From: Colius striatus
Taxonomy: Eukaryota; Chordata; Aves; Coliiformes; Coliidae
Assembly: GCF_028858725.1 (NCBI RefSeq)
Contig: NC_084763.1
Location: 5,022,001 to 5,086,000, forward strand
DNA: 64,000 nucleotides
Direction of reading: 5' to 3'
Position numbers and translations under genes: made by a program. The notes under the pieces were generated by a model that was not told the DNA's origin, made no database searches, and was given only the letters and a program-made list of their open reading frames with translations. The number at the start of each line of letters is the position of its first letter. The first letter of the stretch is position 1. Positions 51,910 through 63,670 of this stretch are shown here, in pieces.

Positions 51910-52236
51910 TGACAGAATCCCAGAATGGTGGGTGTTGGAAGGAGCCTCTAGAGGTCACTCAGCCCAAGCCCCTGCCAAAGCAGGTTCCCCTTGATCAGGT
52001 CACACAGGAATGCATCCAGATCGGTTTGGAAACCTCCTGAGCAGGAGCCTCCACACCCTCCCTGGGCAGCCTGGGCCAGGGCTCCCTCACCTCAGCACCA
52101 AAGGACTTTCTCCTTGTGTTTAAGTGGAACTTCCCGTGTTCCAGCTTATGTCCATTGCCCCTTGTGCTGTCACTGGGCACCACAGAAAGCAGACTGGCTC
52201 CATCCTCTCAACACTCACCCTTGTTAATAAAGTTTC
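51910..52236 (-). repeat. CR1 LINE 3' end (antisense)
   Basis: Starts GACAGAATCCCAGAATGGTG and extends through the antisense 3' UTR to CATCCTCTCAACACTCACCC. The minus frame shows a [20 protein letters not shown] remnant. Confidence 0.92.
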
Positions 52237-52665
52237 CCTGCTGCAGCTCTCTGCTGCTGTGGCACAGCCCTTCCCCACACGAGGACAACAGCAGACCTGT
52301 GTAAAGCTGAGCAGGAGCTGCAGAGAGTTTCCCAGGCTGAGCTGCAGCCGCTTAGAGCACAAAGCTTGCCGGTGGCTCCTTAGTTCTATCTCCGTACGCA
52401 GTGTCGAAACACATCCACAGCCTGCGCCTCCAAAAGTGCTGGGCTTCCTGGGGAGCTGGGTTAACTGGGGACCTCTGCCAAACCCCTGCAGCCCAGCCCT
52501 TGAGGCTGCTTCCCCCTACCACAGCAGCTGCTGATGGAGCTGCTGACCCACAAGCTGCAGCGCTGCTGCTGTGATGGGAGTGAAGCTCTGCTTCACGTTC
52601 AGGCTGTGTTTGCCCTGCTGGGACCAAGCTACTGGAGAAAAGTGTTGTGGCTAATGAAGAAGGCA

Positions 52666-52752
52666 TAGAATCACAGAGTGGTAGGGCTTGGAAGGGACCT
52701 TTAGAAATCATCTAGTCTAACCCCCTTGCAGAAGCAGGGTCACCTAGATTTG
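52666..52752 (-). repeat. CR1 3' tail (antisense)
   Basis: CATAGAATCACAGAGTGGTA, then GGAAGGGACCTTTAGAAATC and GCAGGGTCACCTAGAT. About 87 bases. Confidence 0.88.
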
Positions 52753-55700
52753 TGGTTGTTTTTCCCCCTCTACCTGACCCTGAACCCTCCTGGCACCTGA
52801 TGTAAGTAAATCTGATGATAACCTTCATATTTTGAAGACCCAAACCACCTGCTTAGGCACTGAATTACTGCTGCTGCTATCCCCAAAACCCAGAAGCCCC
52901 ATATGTGTGGAATCTTTCCTAATTAGAGGCTCCCACTGCACACCACTGACCTTTTCCCTTAAGATAGCCAGAGCCCCAAAGGAAGACTGGGATGGATATA
53001 TTCTTTCAACAAACATTGATGGGTGGGCAAGAGGAGGAATCAATGCTGAATTCTCAAAGGAGTATTTACTGCTGTTCCTAACATCAGGAAAACAGGGTTA
53101 AAACCAAACCCTACCCAATACCTCCATGAGCTTGAGGAATGGAACCTTCAGTTGAACGTGGCTGCTGAATAGGCTCAAACCTCGGAGGCAAATGATCATT
53201 TTGGTCAATAAGAGAGCTGAGGGTTGGTATTTTTACACCCTTCACAATGATTGTGCTCTAACAGAGGGCTCCATTGTGAACTGGACTCGGGAAAGAGTGT
53301 TGCCACCAGCCTGAAGTCACCCAGCTGATACCATCAGCCTCGTATCCCAGAGCCTCTGTGCTTGCAAAAGACATCGATCAATGGATGAACATAATGCAGT
53401 ATCATTAGGGATGGGCAGACTTTGAAAGATTAATTAGCTAATGGGCAGTTGTATGCTCCAGAGATGACAAAGTGCTTTGTAATGCTCAGTGTAATTGCAG
53501 GTCCCCGAGGTCTGATTCAGAGAGCATTCAAACCCTGCAATAGTTTACTCATCTGGTCCTAAGGCTGCCTCTGCTTCTTAGCTTTTCAAAACCTATCTGG
53601 ATTTCTCTATGGCTTCTTCATCGTGTTTCTTATTGCAAATAAATCAATGTCTACTTTTCTCCCCTGTATGCCCAGGCAGGTTTCCAGCCCCTTTATGTTT
53701 TCTAGCAAAGGTAAGACCTGGAGCCACGTCTCCTCTTTCCAAATTGTGTTTTAATGTGAGATGAGCTGCTGAGAGGAGGGAAATTCTATTCCTTGTGCAA
53801 CCCTTCCCTAAGATACCACAGTCTGCAGGGCACTGTGTCATTTCTATGATATCCTGGGTTAGCAGGCTGGTGGCAGCACCTTCACCTAGCATTTTCTATG
53901 GATACCCGTGCAGAAAGGCTTCTCTCCCCTGAAGAAAAGGCTTTCTCTTGCCTGACTCGTCTCCAGTTTGATGGCTGGGTAGCTCTGCAGACAGAGGTGG
54001 CAGGAGAGGCAACCACAGCCGCGTTGCACCAGCAACTCACAGCAAAGAGGTAAGACAAGACCTTATCTGTGAGACACAGCTCAGAGAAATGTCCTTCCAA
54101 GACCAGGGGATAAATCTGAGCAGCTTCCCGTGTGGTGGCTTCCCAGGAGAATGAGCAACCCCAACCATCACAGGGTGCCTGGGACCTGCCAAACAGACTT
54201 GCAGCAGCACGAGGGACAACTGCTTCTGCAAATAACCCTTTGACTTTCCTGTGTTTGAAAGCAGAATTCAGTGGCTGAATTTGTGAAGGACTGCTGAATA
54301 CCTCTTTTGTCTGACTCTCACTTTTATCTCCTGGAAGCATTTCTCTAGGGCTCGGGTCTCTTTTTCTAAAGCACAGTCATGAATAAAACGAGCTAGGTCT
54401 CTAACTGCACAATATTGAAACTCTGAATTCCTATGAGGAATCAGATGCCTAAATACTTTAATTGGTTTGGACCTGAAAAATAGAAGCCTTTCTCCAGTCT
54501 GCCTCATGTCTGACCTTACTGGGCTCCTTTCCACAGCTCCTTGAAGGTGGGCATTCCCAGACTGAAGGTCAAACAGTCTTTGCTTTGTCAAGCCATAGAG
54601 GAGAAATAAGTTACTGAGTCCATAGGACAAGATTGGTGCCATTTAGGGGAAAAATGAATATCCCAAACACCCCAGCTGCAGTGGAATTGATACTATGTCT
54701 ATGGATTTGGTTATGCTGAAGGAGTTTATTTCTCACACAAATGTTTATGAAGAACAACACACATACAAACACCAGATGTGAGCTGGCCAGGGTGGGTTTG
54801 TGTCAGCTACTAGGAGAGACTGTAGGAGCAGATCAACCCAGAACCTGCAGATCCTTAAATTGCACTAGAGGTTTCTAACTAGTTACAATCAGAAACTAGG
54901 TCAAAATGTTTTTAAGTCCCTCAGTTGTGTTGGGTGGTGTTACTACAGTAGGAGTTGTATCTGAGGACTTGAAATAATGATGTAAGCTCCTGCCAACAGA
55001 CTATGAAGAGCAGAGTGAGAACCCAGAGAAAGCAAAGGTGAGATATGGAGTGGGATGGAAAGGAAGATGAGAGTTTAGAGGAGATACACTGGAGGGAAGC
55101 TGTCAAAAAGGACAAAATGCAGCTGTCAAAGCTCCTCTTGTGCTGGTCTAGCAGGAGTTGTCCATTCTTAGCAGTGGCTGCCCGTGCACTTGCTTAAGTA
55201 TTCATAGAATAGTTAATTCCTCAGGTAGAGTGACAGCAAAGACACATCCAACCCCTTTGTTGAAACAAGGGGTAAACTTATACTACTGTTAACTGAAGAA
55301 GCCTCTGAAGGGCCTGACAAGCACTTGTGCCACAAAGCCAGGTCTCCCTGCTGCTGTTGGTGGCCACAGGGCTGTGTCCTGCATGAAGCAGTTCAGTGAT
55401 GCTACGGCTTGTCTTCATCCTGACCACTGCTTGTTTCCTTTTTGATCAAAGTTAGCACAGCCTTTGGGGGTTACAGCTCCAAACTACTACTGAGCTTCCA
55501 AAGAAAGCTGATTTAGATAGCACTAGATAGATACAGCTCATCACAAGTGGGATAACCAACATCCAGCAATAATTTCCTACTAAAACAACAACAGTTCATG
55601 CAGCACCTCTGTTTCCATGCCAAATGGGAGAGACGTTGCAGAGCTTACTGAGCAGCGTGTGAGTAACGTGGCTGTCCTCTCCCCCTTCCAGGGACTGGTC

Positions 55701-58288
55701 CCAGTGGGTATCCCCTTGTCCTGGGCTGGCCAGGGTAAGGTGGCCGGACAGCCAGCATTGGTGGCTGTGTCACAAAGATGTGTGGTGGTGGTGGGGTGAA
55801 GGCTGCTCCTCTCCCCCAGCTCAGGGGGCTGCCATCCAGGGCTCCTGCTTTGCTTTGTTTCCCAACGGGGATGGTTTGCTTAGGAGACTCTGTTTTCTTT
55901 TCTAGAGCAAAGATGATGAATGTTATTTTCCTTGAGAGCAAACACTGCCCTTTCTTCCTCTGCCCAGTGCCTGCTCCTCCTGCATGCAACAACCCAAGTG
56001 TCTAGGGGGTTGTTTTTGAGCCTCTGAGTGAAGAAACCATAAATAAGACCATTGTCCCTTGGCCAATAGCCACTACATATCTCTGTTGCCCAGGCCCTCT
56101 TTGCAGGTTCTTACTGATGTGTTTATGAGATATGATGGTCCTACCAGCATGGTGCACCTCTGGCCATGTGGCAGTCATGGCTAATTGCTGGCTTTAGTCC
56201 TTTTGCAGTGCACTCACAATGCTGCCAGCACTATTTCTGTTTAAATGAGCACCCTCAGTCTGCTCTGGAGGGAATCTCTGTCTGGTTTGTCTGAACTTTT
56301 GAGCTCACCTTGGCTTCTCCAAGAAACAACCCATCTCAATACAAGGAGGGTTATGGTGGCACTGGTCTGCTTTTCTTGTCTGCATTAAGATAAACCCAAA
56401 ATCCTTCACAACTGAGAACATGAGGTGTTGGCAGTCAGGAAAGGGCCAGGATCTGTCTTCCTTGAGGGTGTCTGGACTCTGGTGCCAATGCCCCCTTCCA
56501 CCCCTCTCTGCCCCACTATGGACCCTCTCAGCAGAGCTTCCAGCAGGCATTTATTTGCCCTAAGACCAACACAGTCCTGTGAAAAGGTTACATCTCCTTC
56601 CTAATGACTTTTCCATCAAAAACCTCAATTTGGAGAAACATCTGTTCCTGGCTCAACTCATCAGCCCAGAAGCAATGCTGGAAGCTTGAGCATTGCTCCC
56701 AGGATCAATTACTGGTTTCATGACCAGCATAATTAATAGCTGGGATATGAATTGGATAGAACTTGGAATTACAGTTCCCACACTGTGCTTAGTCTGTGTG
56801 AGACATAATCCAGTCTAGGAACTTGCCCTTTCTGGGTGTCCATTGGCAGGTGGACTTCTGCAAGCAGACAAAATCTATGCTGGTTATACTCATCTGATAG
56901 CTTGTAAATGAATATTGCTCCTGTCTCTCAATCCTTCCCAGTGAGTTTTGTGGTGAAAGGCACCTTTTCAGGAGAGCTGAGAGGAGGTGGTTTAGTTTTT
57001 ACCTTCTGTTTGTTTGGAGTGACTTTCACTCTTCACACTTGGTGTAAACAAATCCTCCAGGTCTTGCAGCACAGGGTTAGTGCTGCCTTTGTTGTTTCTC
57101 TTGTTTTTCTCCTCTTCACGTTGCTGCATCAATTAAAAACCACTGGGTTTAGTTTTGAAACTGCAGGTGTAATCCATGAAAGAGTGGCCTGGTGTCATGG
57201 TTGGCCTGGCTGAGTGTTTGTTGCTATGGATGCGCTCTCTTTGCCAAGTTCAAGGATGTGAATCTTGGTGTAGTGACCAAGGGTTTTAGGGAGAGCTGGG
57301 AGCCTGGGAAGTGATGGCTCTGCAAAGCACTTGCTGATCAAGTGGTTTAAGTCTACCAGGCTATGTGCTTCTGCAACTGCTCATCTGCCCTCCCTGGGGT
57401 TGTGGTTTGTTCTAGATGTGTGCTCCTGGGGAGGGAGGGTGGCAATGAGAAGTGCTGGAGGAAGGCATGGCAGTGTGGGAATGGGCTCTGGGGCTCTCTT
57501 TGGTTTTACTTGCAGAAGTTTAGGTCTTCACAAGATTTCCTTCTGGATGGGGAAGAGAGAGGTTGCCCTCTCTTATGCTGAGAGAAAGCCTGGAGGGACT
57601 CCCTCATAGCTCCATCTGCCCTCCCAAAGGGGTGATTTGCCAGTGGAGGGAGCTGTGTGCTAGAGACATGGAACAGCCTCTGTCCAGTCAGCAAACCTGG
57701 CAGGCTTAGGGCACAGCTGCAGCAGATCTCTCAGAGCTCAACAGGTCATCCCATGGAGGTGTCTGGTGGGCTCCAACCCCTGACCACCCCTGCTGTGACC
57801 AGGCAGCTCCCATCCCTCACTCCCTAAGCAGTGGGGCTGTGCCCTCCCTTTCCCTCTGCACTGCTGTGTATCCCTCCTCTTGCCAGGCTTGGCTGCCTCA
57901 GCAAACCTACAGGTGCCCACAAGACAAAGATACACAAGGTTTATGCAAAGGCAGGTGCTTGTTTGCAGACGTTTCTGTTCCTTTGGGTAGTGTTGGGCCC
58001 TGCTTTGTGACTTTTGTGTAATGTGAAATGGTTTACATGCCTCTAAGTCAACTCTTACAATACCTGAGGATGCTCTGTGCGTCAAGACCCTTATTTTAGG
58101 CCACGTTGCACGAGTGATCAGTCCCGAATCTGCTGCCAGACCTCATTTGTATTAGTTCAGGAGTCTCTGCTTTATGGTCCTCGACATGCTGCAGCTTCTC
58201 CCAGCTCTTGATATCATGAGGTCCAAACCCTACCCTGCTGATTTGAGTCATGCATCTGCCTTACCTTGTTTTTCCCATTTACACAACA
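52753..58288. other. Intergenic stretch / possible 3' part of the TMC-like gene
   Basis: No exon could be assigned. If the minus-strand TMC-like gene (exons at 59863 and 63384) has further 3' exons they should lie here, but no segment matches with confidence. Two overlapping minus-strand open frames at 53882-54340 (152 codons) and 54268-54642 (124 codons) have no family I recognise. The 53.2-53.6 kb part has the AT-rich, homeobox-site-rich look of a conserved non-coding element. Confidence 0.45.
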
Positions 58289-58446
58289 TAGAATCAGAGA
58301 ATGGTAGGGTTGGAAGGGACCTTTAGAGCTCATCCAGTCCAACCCCCCTGCAGAAGCAGGGTCACCTAGATCAGGTCACACAGGAACGTGTCCAGGTGAG
58401 TCCTGAAGACCTCCAAGGAAGGAGCCTCCACACCCTCCCTGGGCCT
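58289..58446 (-). repeat. CR1 3' end (antisense)
   Basis: CATAGAATCAGAGAATGGTA through CTCCACACCCTCCCTGGGCC. About 158 bases. Confidence 0.9.
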
Positions 58447-58767
58447 CTTTTGTAAAGTGCTTTGGGAATTACTGGTAAAAAATGTTATTGGCACATTGTT
58501 TCTGGCTCTTTGCTTCCCAGCTTGTACAAAACCTGGCTGTGGTTTTGATACCCCTGTCATTGTTCCATTGTCTCAGGCTCCAAAACGTTACTTCAACTTA
58601 GAGGTAACTCATGTTTCTAACTGGAAAACACACTTTATAGGAAAAATCACTGTAGTTTTAATGTATGAAATAGCTGCCTATTATGGGATGTGACCACTCC
58701 TTGTAGTTAGCCATCAAATGCCATCAGAAAGGACTGAACAACCATAAAATGGAGGCCTGTTGCCAGT

Positions 58768-59737
58768 GGAGTTCCACAGGGGTCGGTTCTGGGGCTAGTC
58801 TGGTTCAACATCTTCATCAAGACCTGGATGAGGGGACAGAGTGACCCTCAGCAAGTTCCCTGATGGCACCAAACTGGGAGCACTGGCTGATTCCCCAGAG
58901 GCTGTGCTGCCATTCAGCGGGATCTCGACCGGCTGGAGAGTTGGGCAGAGAGAAACCTCATGAGGTTCAACAAGGGCAAGGGCAGAGTCCTGCAGCTGGG
59001 AAGGAACAACCCCATGCACCAGCACAGGCTGGGGGTCGAACTGCTGGAGAGCAGCTCTGCAGAGAGAGACCTGGGAGTGCTGGTTGGTAATAAACTAAAT
59101 ATGAGCCAGCAATGTGCCCTCGTGGCCAAGAAGCCAATGGCAGCCTGGGATGTATCAAGGAGAGTGTGGGCAGCAGGTCAAGGGAGGTTCTGCTCTCCCT
59201 CTACTCTGCCCTGGTGAGGCCTCATCTGGAGTCCTGTGTCCAGTTCTGGGCTCCTCAGCTCAAGAGGGACAGGGAAGTGCTGGAGAGAGGCCAGTGCAGG
59301 GCCACCAAGATGCTCAGGGGACTGGAACATCTTTCATACAAGGAAAGGCTGCAGGAACTGGGGCTGTTTAGTCTGGAGAAGAGGAGACTGAGGGGGGATC
59401 TTATTAACATTTACAAATATCTAAAGGGTGGGTGTCAGGAGGTTGGGACAGCACCTTTTTCTATAGTAGCCAGCAACAGGACAAGGGGTGATGGGATGAA
59501 GCTGGAACACAAAAAGTTCCACTTAAACATAAGAAAAAACTATTTCAGTGTTTGAGTGAGGGAGCCCTGGCACAGGCTGCTCAGAGGGGTTGTGGAGGCT
59601 CCTTCCTTGGAGCTCTTCAAGATCTGCCTGGACATGTTCCTATGTGACCTGATCTAGGTGACCCTGTTTCTGCAGGAGGGTTGGACTGGATGATCTCTAA
59701 AGGTCCCTTCCAACTCCTACCATTCTGTGATTCTATG
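58768..59737 (+). repeat. CR1 LINE, longest copy in the window (about 970 bp)
   Basis: Sense CR1 starting in the reverse-transcriptase part of ORF2 (TTCCACAGGGGTCGGTTCTG, equivalent to the QGSVLG motif). It continues through [40 protein letters not shown] and [19 protein letters not shown] to [15 protein letters not shown]. It then has the 3' UTR and a CCATTCTGTGATTCTATG tail. Long stretches keep frame, with a few frame changes. It is 5'-truncated and presumed immobile. Confidence 0.94.
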
Positions 59738-59862
59738 AAAATGCTCTTTCCCTTTGTGTCACTAGTGTCTTGGGAAACAAAGAGCAATTTGAAAGTGTAT
59801 GTTGCAGATCAGACTTGAAGGCCATGGTGTTGCAAGGATGGCTTTGCCAGGTGAGTACCTAC

Positions 59863-59941
59863 CATTTGCATTTTCTTCTTCAGCTCAGCGTTGGCGCGCT
59901 GGTACGCTTCAGCCACGGCGTTTAGGTAGTAGATGGCAAGG
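59863..59941 (-). CDS. TMC-like exon, end of last TM helix plus charged tail
   Basis: 79 bases encoding the end of V then [20 protein letters not shown] and KKKMQM, followed by GTAGGT. It lies in a 286-base gap between two CR1 copies in opposite orientation. Confidence 0.75.
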
Positions 59942-62900
59942 CTACAAAACAAAAAGTGTTGCTGTAGTGAGAGGATTAGGAGAGAGAGAAGGTTTCATAG
60001 GCAGTGAACATTTAATTTTTTACAGAATCCCAGAATGGTGGGGGTTGGAAGAGACCTCTAGAGCTCATCCAGCCCAAGCCCCTGCTAAAGCAGGTTCCCC
60101 CTGGTCAGGGGCACAGGAACCTGTCCAGGTGGGTTTGGGAAGCTCCCAACAAGAAGCCTCCACACCCTCCCTGGGCAGCCTGGGCCAGGGCTCCCTCACC
60201 TCAGCACCAAAGGAGTTTTTCCTCATGTGTAAGTGGACCTTGTTGTGTTCCATCACGTGCTCATTACCCCTCATCCTGTCACTGGGCACCACAGAAACCA
60301 GACTGGCCCCATCCTCTCGACACCCACCCTTTAGGTATTGATCAGCATTAATAAAGTCTCCCCTCAGCCTTCTCTTCTCCAGGCTGAACAGTCCCAGATC
60401 CCACAGCCTTTCCTCCTCACAGAGATGCTCCAGTTCCAGAGATGCTCAGCATCTTGGTAGCCTTCACTGGCCTCTCTCCAGCACTTCCCTGTCCTTGAGC
60501 TGAGGAGCAAAGAACTGGACACAGGACTCCAGATGAGGCCTCACCAGGGCAGAGTAGAGGGAGAGCAGAACCTCCCTTGCCCTGCTGGCCACACTCTTCT
60601 TGATGCATCCCAGGCTGCCATTGGCTTCTTGGCCACGAGGGCACATTGCTGGCTCATGGTCAGTTTATTATCAACCAGGACTCCCAGGTGTCTCTGCAGA
60701 GCTGCTCTTCAGCAGTTCAACCCCCAATATCTAGACCATGAGAAGCTGCAAACTTTGCTATGAAATCGAGTAAGATTTAGTAAATGGAGTTTATTGACAT
60801 TCATTGGGGTGTTTTATATGTGTTTGCCTCCAATATGAGCCTAGGGATGCACCCTTATGCTTGAGCCGTTTAGCATGGAAGTGCTGTGACCCTGGCAGTC
60901 ATCTTCTCTGATTTACTGCACCCCCAGAGCTGGGGAGAGAGTATGGAGCACTCTCCTTCATTAGCCTGAACAGTAGTTCTTAGTCTTTTCCTCCTTAATG
61001 CAGTGAGGTGCCTCCAGCTCCTGCCAGGAAGCTCTGCAAGCCATGGCTGGAAATCCTGCTCCCAGCCCAAGTGGGATTTACCTATGTGCCTGTGTGCACA
61101 GCATTTCTACTTCTTTCTTGCTCTTTGTTTCTTTTTCCTTGTCTTTGGGCAGATAGAAACAGGACTGTAAATTTAACATCAGTGTCACCCACTGGATCCC
61201 ATCATTATTTGGGACCAGAAGGCAAGACTAGAAATAAACAGAAGCAGCAGTTTGGATTGTACTTGGAAAAAGAGATGGGGTTATCCTGGCTAGAGAAAAT
61301 GACTTAATTCAGTCCACAGAAGCAGAAAATACTCCTGTTTTTGAGTGCTTGCCATCAAAATCAACAGTCCATCCATTTCCAATCCATGTGTTGCTCTTTA
61401 TAGAGGCTATCTCTTAGGCTGCTTTGCAGGCTGCCCTGCCTGTTGCTTTCAGAGCTGTTGGCCAGGATCAAACGAAGCTTTTGCATTTCCCTGGTTTTAA
61501 TCTCTTGGCAAGCTGGATGGAGATCAGTGTAAGGACTAGCTGCAGCCTGACCCTGTCCACTTGTCTTGCACCACAGCAAAAAGTAGCAGCAGAAGCTGCA
61601 GACTTTCAGGGAGAAGGCAAGAAACTGGGGGCTTCCTAGATGTGATTTCCTTGACTGAGAAGTTTCTGAGAGGAGAAAAGGATGCAAGCCTTAAGAAATG
61701 ATGTTGTACAGAGCCTCTGCTTTTGTCTGGGATGTTTGCCTGGACATAGACATGATGAGAGCTACTGCCAAGGGTCTGTGGCTCTGGCTTGTGCACCCAT
61801 TGTAGGGACAGATGTATTTTTTAAGGCTGTGGCTCTCTTGGGAGCAGCATGACTGGAAATCACAGCTAAAATCCTCAAAGTCTGCACAGGCAATGTGTCT
61901 GGGTGGGAAATGAGGGTGTTGTAGGTAACATGGGCATAGAGTATCTCACAGTGTGCAGAGGGGATCGGGGCAGAGACCAAAGGGAATCTTCAGGAGAGAC
62001 AGACAGATGGGAAGGCCATGGAGTGGGAATAGTCCAGACTGGGAAGAGGTGATAAAAGATATCTCTTCAGCAAATAAACTGGGTTTGTGCTGTTCCCTGT
62101 CCCTGCTGCAAGTGGAGGAAAGGGTAGGAGATGGTCACCAAACAATATATTGTTTTAAAAGTTCTACTGCCCTCCCATCACATTGTTTGGGGGTTAAAGC
62201 CTCAGAAACCTGACCTGCAACCCTTTTGTAAAGCTCATCCATTGGACGTGGATTGGTTCTGCAGTCTTCATCTTGTGTTAGCAGTAACATCAGCTGCTGC
62301 TCTGAAACCCTTGGGCATAGGGCTTAATAACTCAGTACTATATTTGGCCCTACTAGAGATGTAGTGTGAGCCTTCTTGGATCCTGAGTGTACCTGATCTG
62401 ATTAAGTGTAGGATCTATCTGCTTGAGTTACAGCACCTGACCATCTTTAGGTGAGGATGAGTGAGTGGTCTGAGGCAGGCAGAGGGATGACAGGTCATTT
62501 TCAGTTTAATGGGGATTTTTTCTCATGGGAACTTGATGCAATGGCATCATTTTCAAGTGTAACCTACTCAGAATTTAGCATTACAGTGCCCAAGAGTGAC
62601 TGGAGCCCAAGAGTATTGGATCAGCCCTTCTCCAGTGTGTGTTAGTGCTCTAGAAAGAGTAAGAGCAAGCAAGCACATGTAATATTCTCTCCAACCCTCT
62701 CCCCATCTCTCACTGTTTAGTCTGGAGTGTTCAGAGCTGCCTATAAAATTTGGCCACAGCCCTCCCACTCATTTTGATAGCTCTGCAAACCTCAAGGCCA
62801 AAAACAAAGAGCCTTTATTTGCAAACAGAGAACTGTTCTGCTCCTAGTGATGCTTCTGCTCCTAGTGATGCTGCAGGTGCTGGAGATTTCAGTCTGGCTT

Positions 62901-63509
62901 CAGAAACCAACAGAAAAACAACAACCCAAACAAAAAACCACACCTCTTCATGTATTTGGAAGGTGTGATTTTTGAATGCCCTGGCTTGGCAGTGCTGTAA
63001 ATACCACCAGCTGTGACAGAGATTGCTTCTCCAAAAGGCACCAGGCTGAGACTGTGCATTTATCTCCTGCTGGCTATGGAAAATCTTTTGTATGGAAGCT
63101 GTGACAGCTTTGATATCCACAAGGCCTCTGTCAGCAATATGAGTCACCTACAAAGTTGTGTTTAATTGGGTCAGGTAATTAAATTTGGGGAAACAGGGTT
63201 GGGTGAAGGTGAGGGGGGTAGGGAGCATGTGTCTGTCCTACTCCAGGCTGTTAAATCTGAGCAGAAGCTGTTATTTAGACATTGCTAACATCCCAGCATA
63301 TATTTCCCCCCTCCCAACCTCCTCCCCAGGAATGGAATAGTGCAAAATCCAGCCAGGAATGGAATAGTGCAAAGAAAACTTACACCATGAGCAGTATTGC
63401 TGGGATAATCAGCCCTGGATTTGCCACATAGCTGAAGATCTTGGCAACAAAAAGTGGGAAATCGAGCTCGATGGTCTCTTGAATGACTTCATACATCCTT
63501 TTCTTCCCA
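59863..63509 (-). CDS. TMC1/TMC2-like transmembrane channel protein, partial (C-terminal exons)
   Basis: Two minus-strand exons, 63384-63509 and 59863-59941, splice in phase (GT|C) to 69 residues. The first encodes [20 protein letters not shown], then [20 protein letters not shown]. The second encodes [20 protein letters not shown] then KKKMQM. A membrane helix with [19 protein letters not shown] followed by a charged ANAELKKK helix resembles my recollection of the end of the TMC domain in TMC1 and TMC2, pore-forming subunits of hair-cell mechanotransduction. Splice sites are good (TTTCCAG acceptor, GTAAGT donor; TTTTGTAG acceptor, GTAGGT donor) and both frames are open, so it looks functional. 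The upstream exons lie beyond 64000. The last exon(s), at lower coordinates, were not found. TMC2-like is my preferred paralog, but the family call was made by eye. Confidence 0.65.
60024..60736 (-). repeat. CR1 LINE 3' end, about 710 bp (antisense)
   Basis: Starts ACAGAATCCCAGAATGGTGG and extends through the 3' UTR and ORF2 terminus up to the region equivalent to [11 protein letters not shown] (TCAACCAGGACTCCCAGGTG). It is the inverted counterpart of the 58768-59737 copy and lies in an intron of the TMC-like gene in the same orientation as that gene. Confidence 0.93.
60737..63383 (-). other. Intron of the TMC-like gene
   Basis: No further exon is recognised. It contains a short tandem duplication (TCTGCTCCTAGTGATGCT twice at about 62835-62870). 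A 26-base-period duplication of AGGAATGGAATAGTGCAAA lies at about 63328-63373, just beside the splice donor. Confidence 0.5.
63384..63509 (-). CDS. TMC-like exon, NPGLIIP membrane helix
   Basis: 126 bases, entered in phase 2 after TTTCCAG. It encodes [20 protein letters not shown] and the start of the last TM helix, and ends ATGGT|GTAAGT. Confidence 0.75.
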
Positions 63510-63670
63510 CTGGAAAGACAATAGGCCAGTTAAGGAATGTAGGTATGTTCTAGAGGGACAGAATGGCTCCTAATCTAACAGTGCCAAGCAGCATGTTTCC
63601 CCTCTTTTTTTTTTCAGTGAGCATCAGCTTGCTGTCAGCCACCAAGAGTTCTGAAATGCCTTCATGTTAG
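63510..63670 (-). other. Upstream intron of the TMC-like gene, unique part
   Basis: Short stretch between the exon acceptor and a CR1 copy. A poly-T run lies near 63604-63616. Confidence 0.5.

Noticed and set aside
54268-54642. Possible last exon of the TMC-like gene
   Set aside because: A weak acceptor-like TTCCAG precedes a charged stretch, but the sequence does not resemble a TMC tail and the pyrimidine tract is poor.
55201-55275. Possible CR1 tail (TTCATAGAATAG...CCAACCCC)
   Set aside because: Only scattered similarity; the core GGAAGGGACC block is missing.
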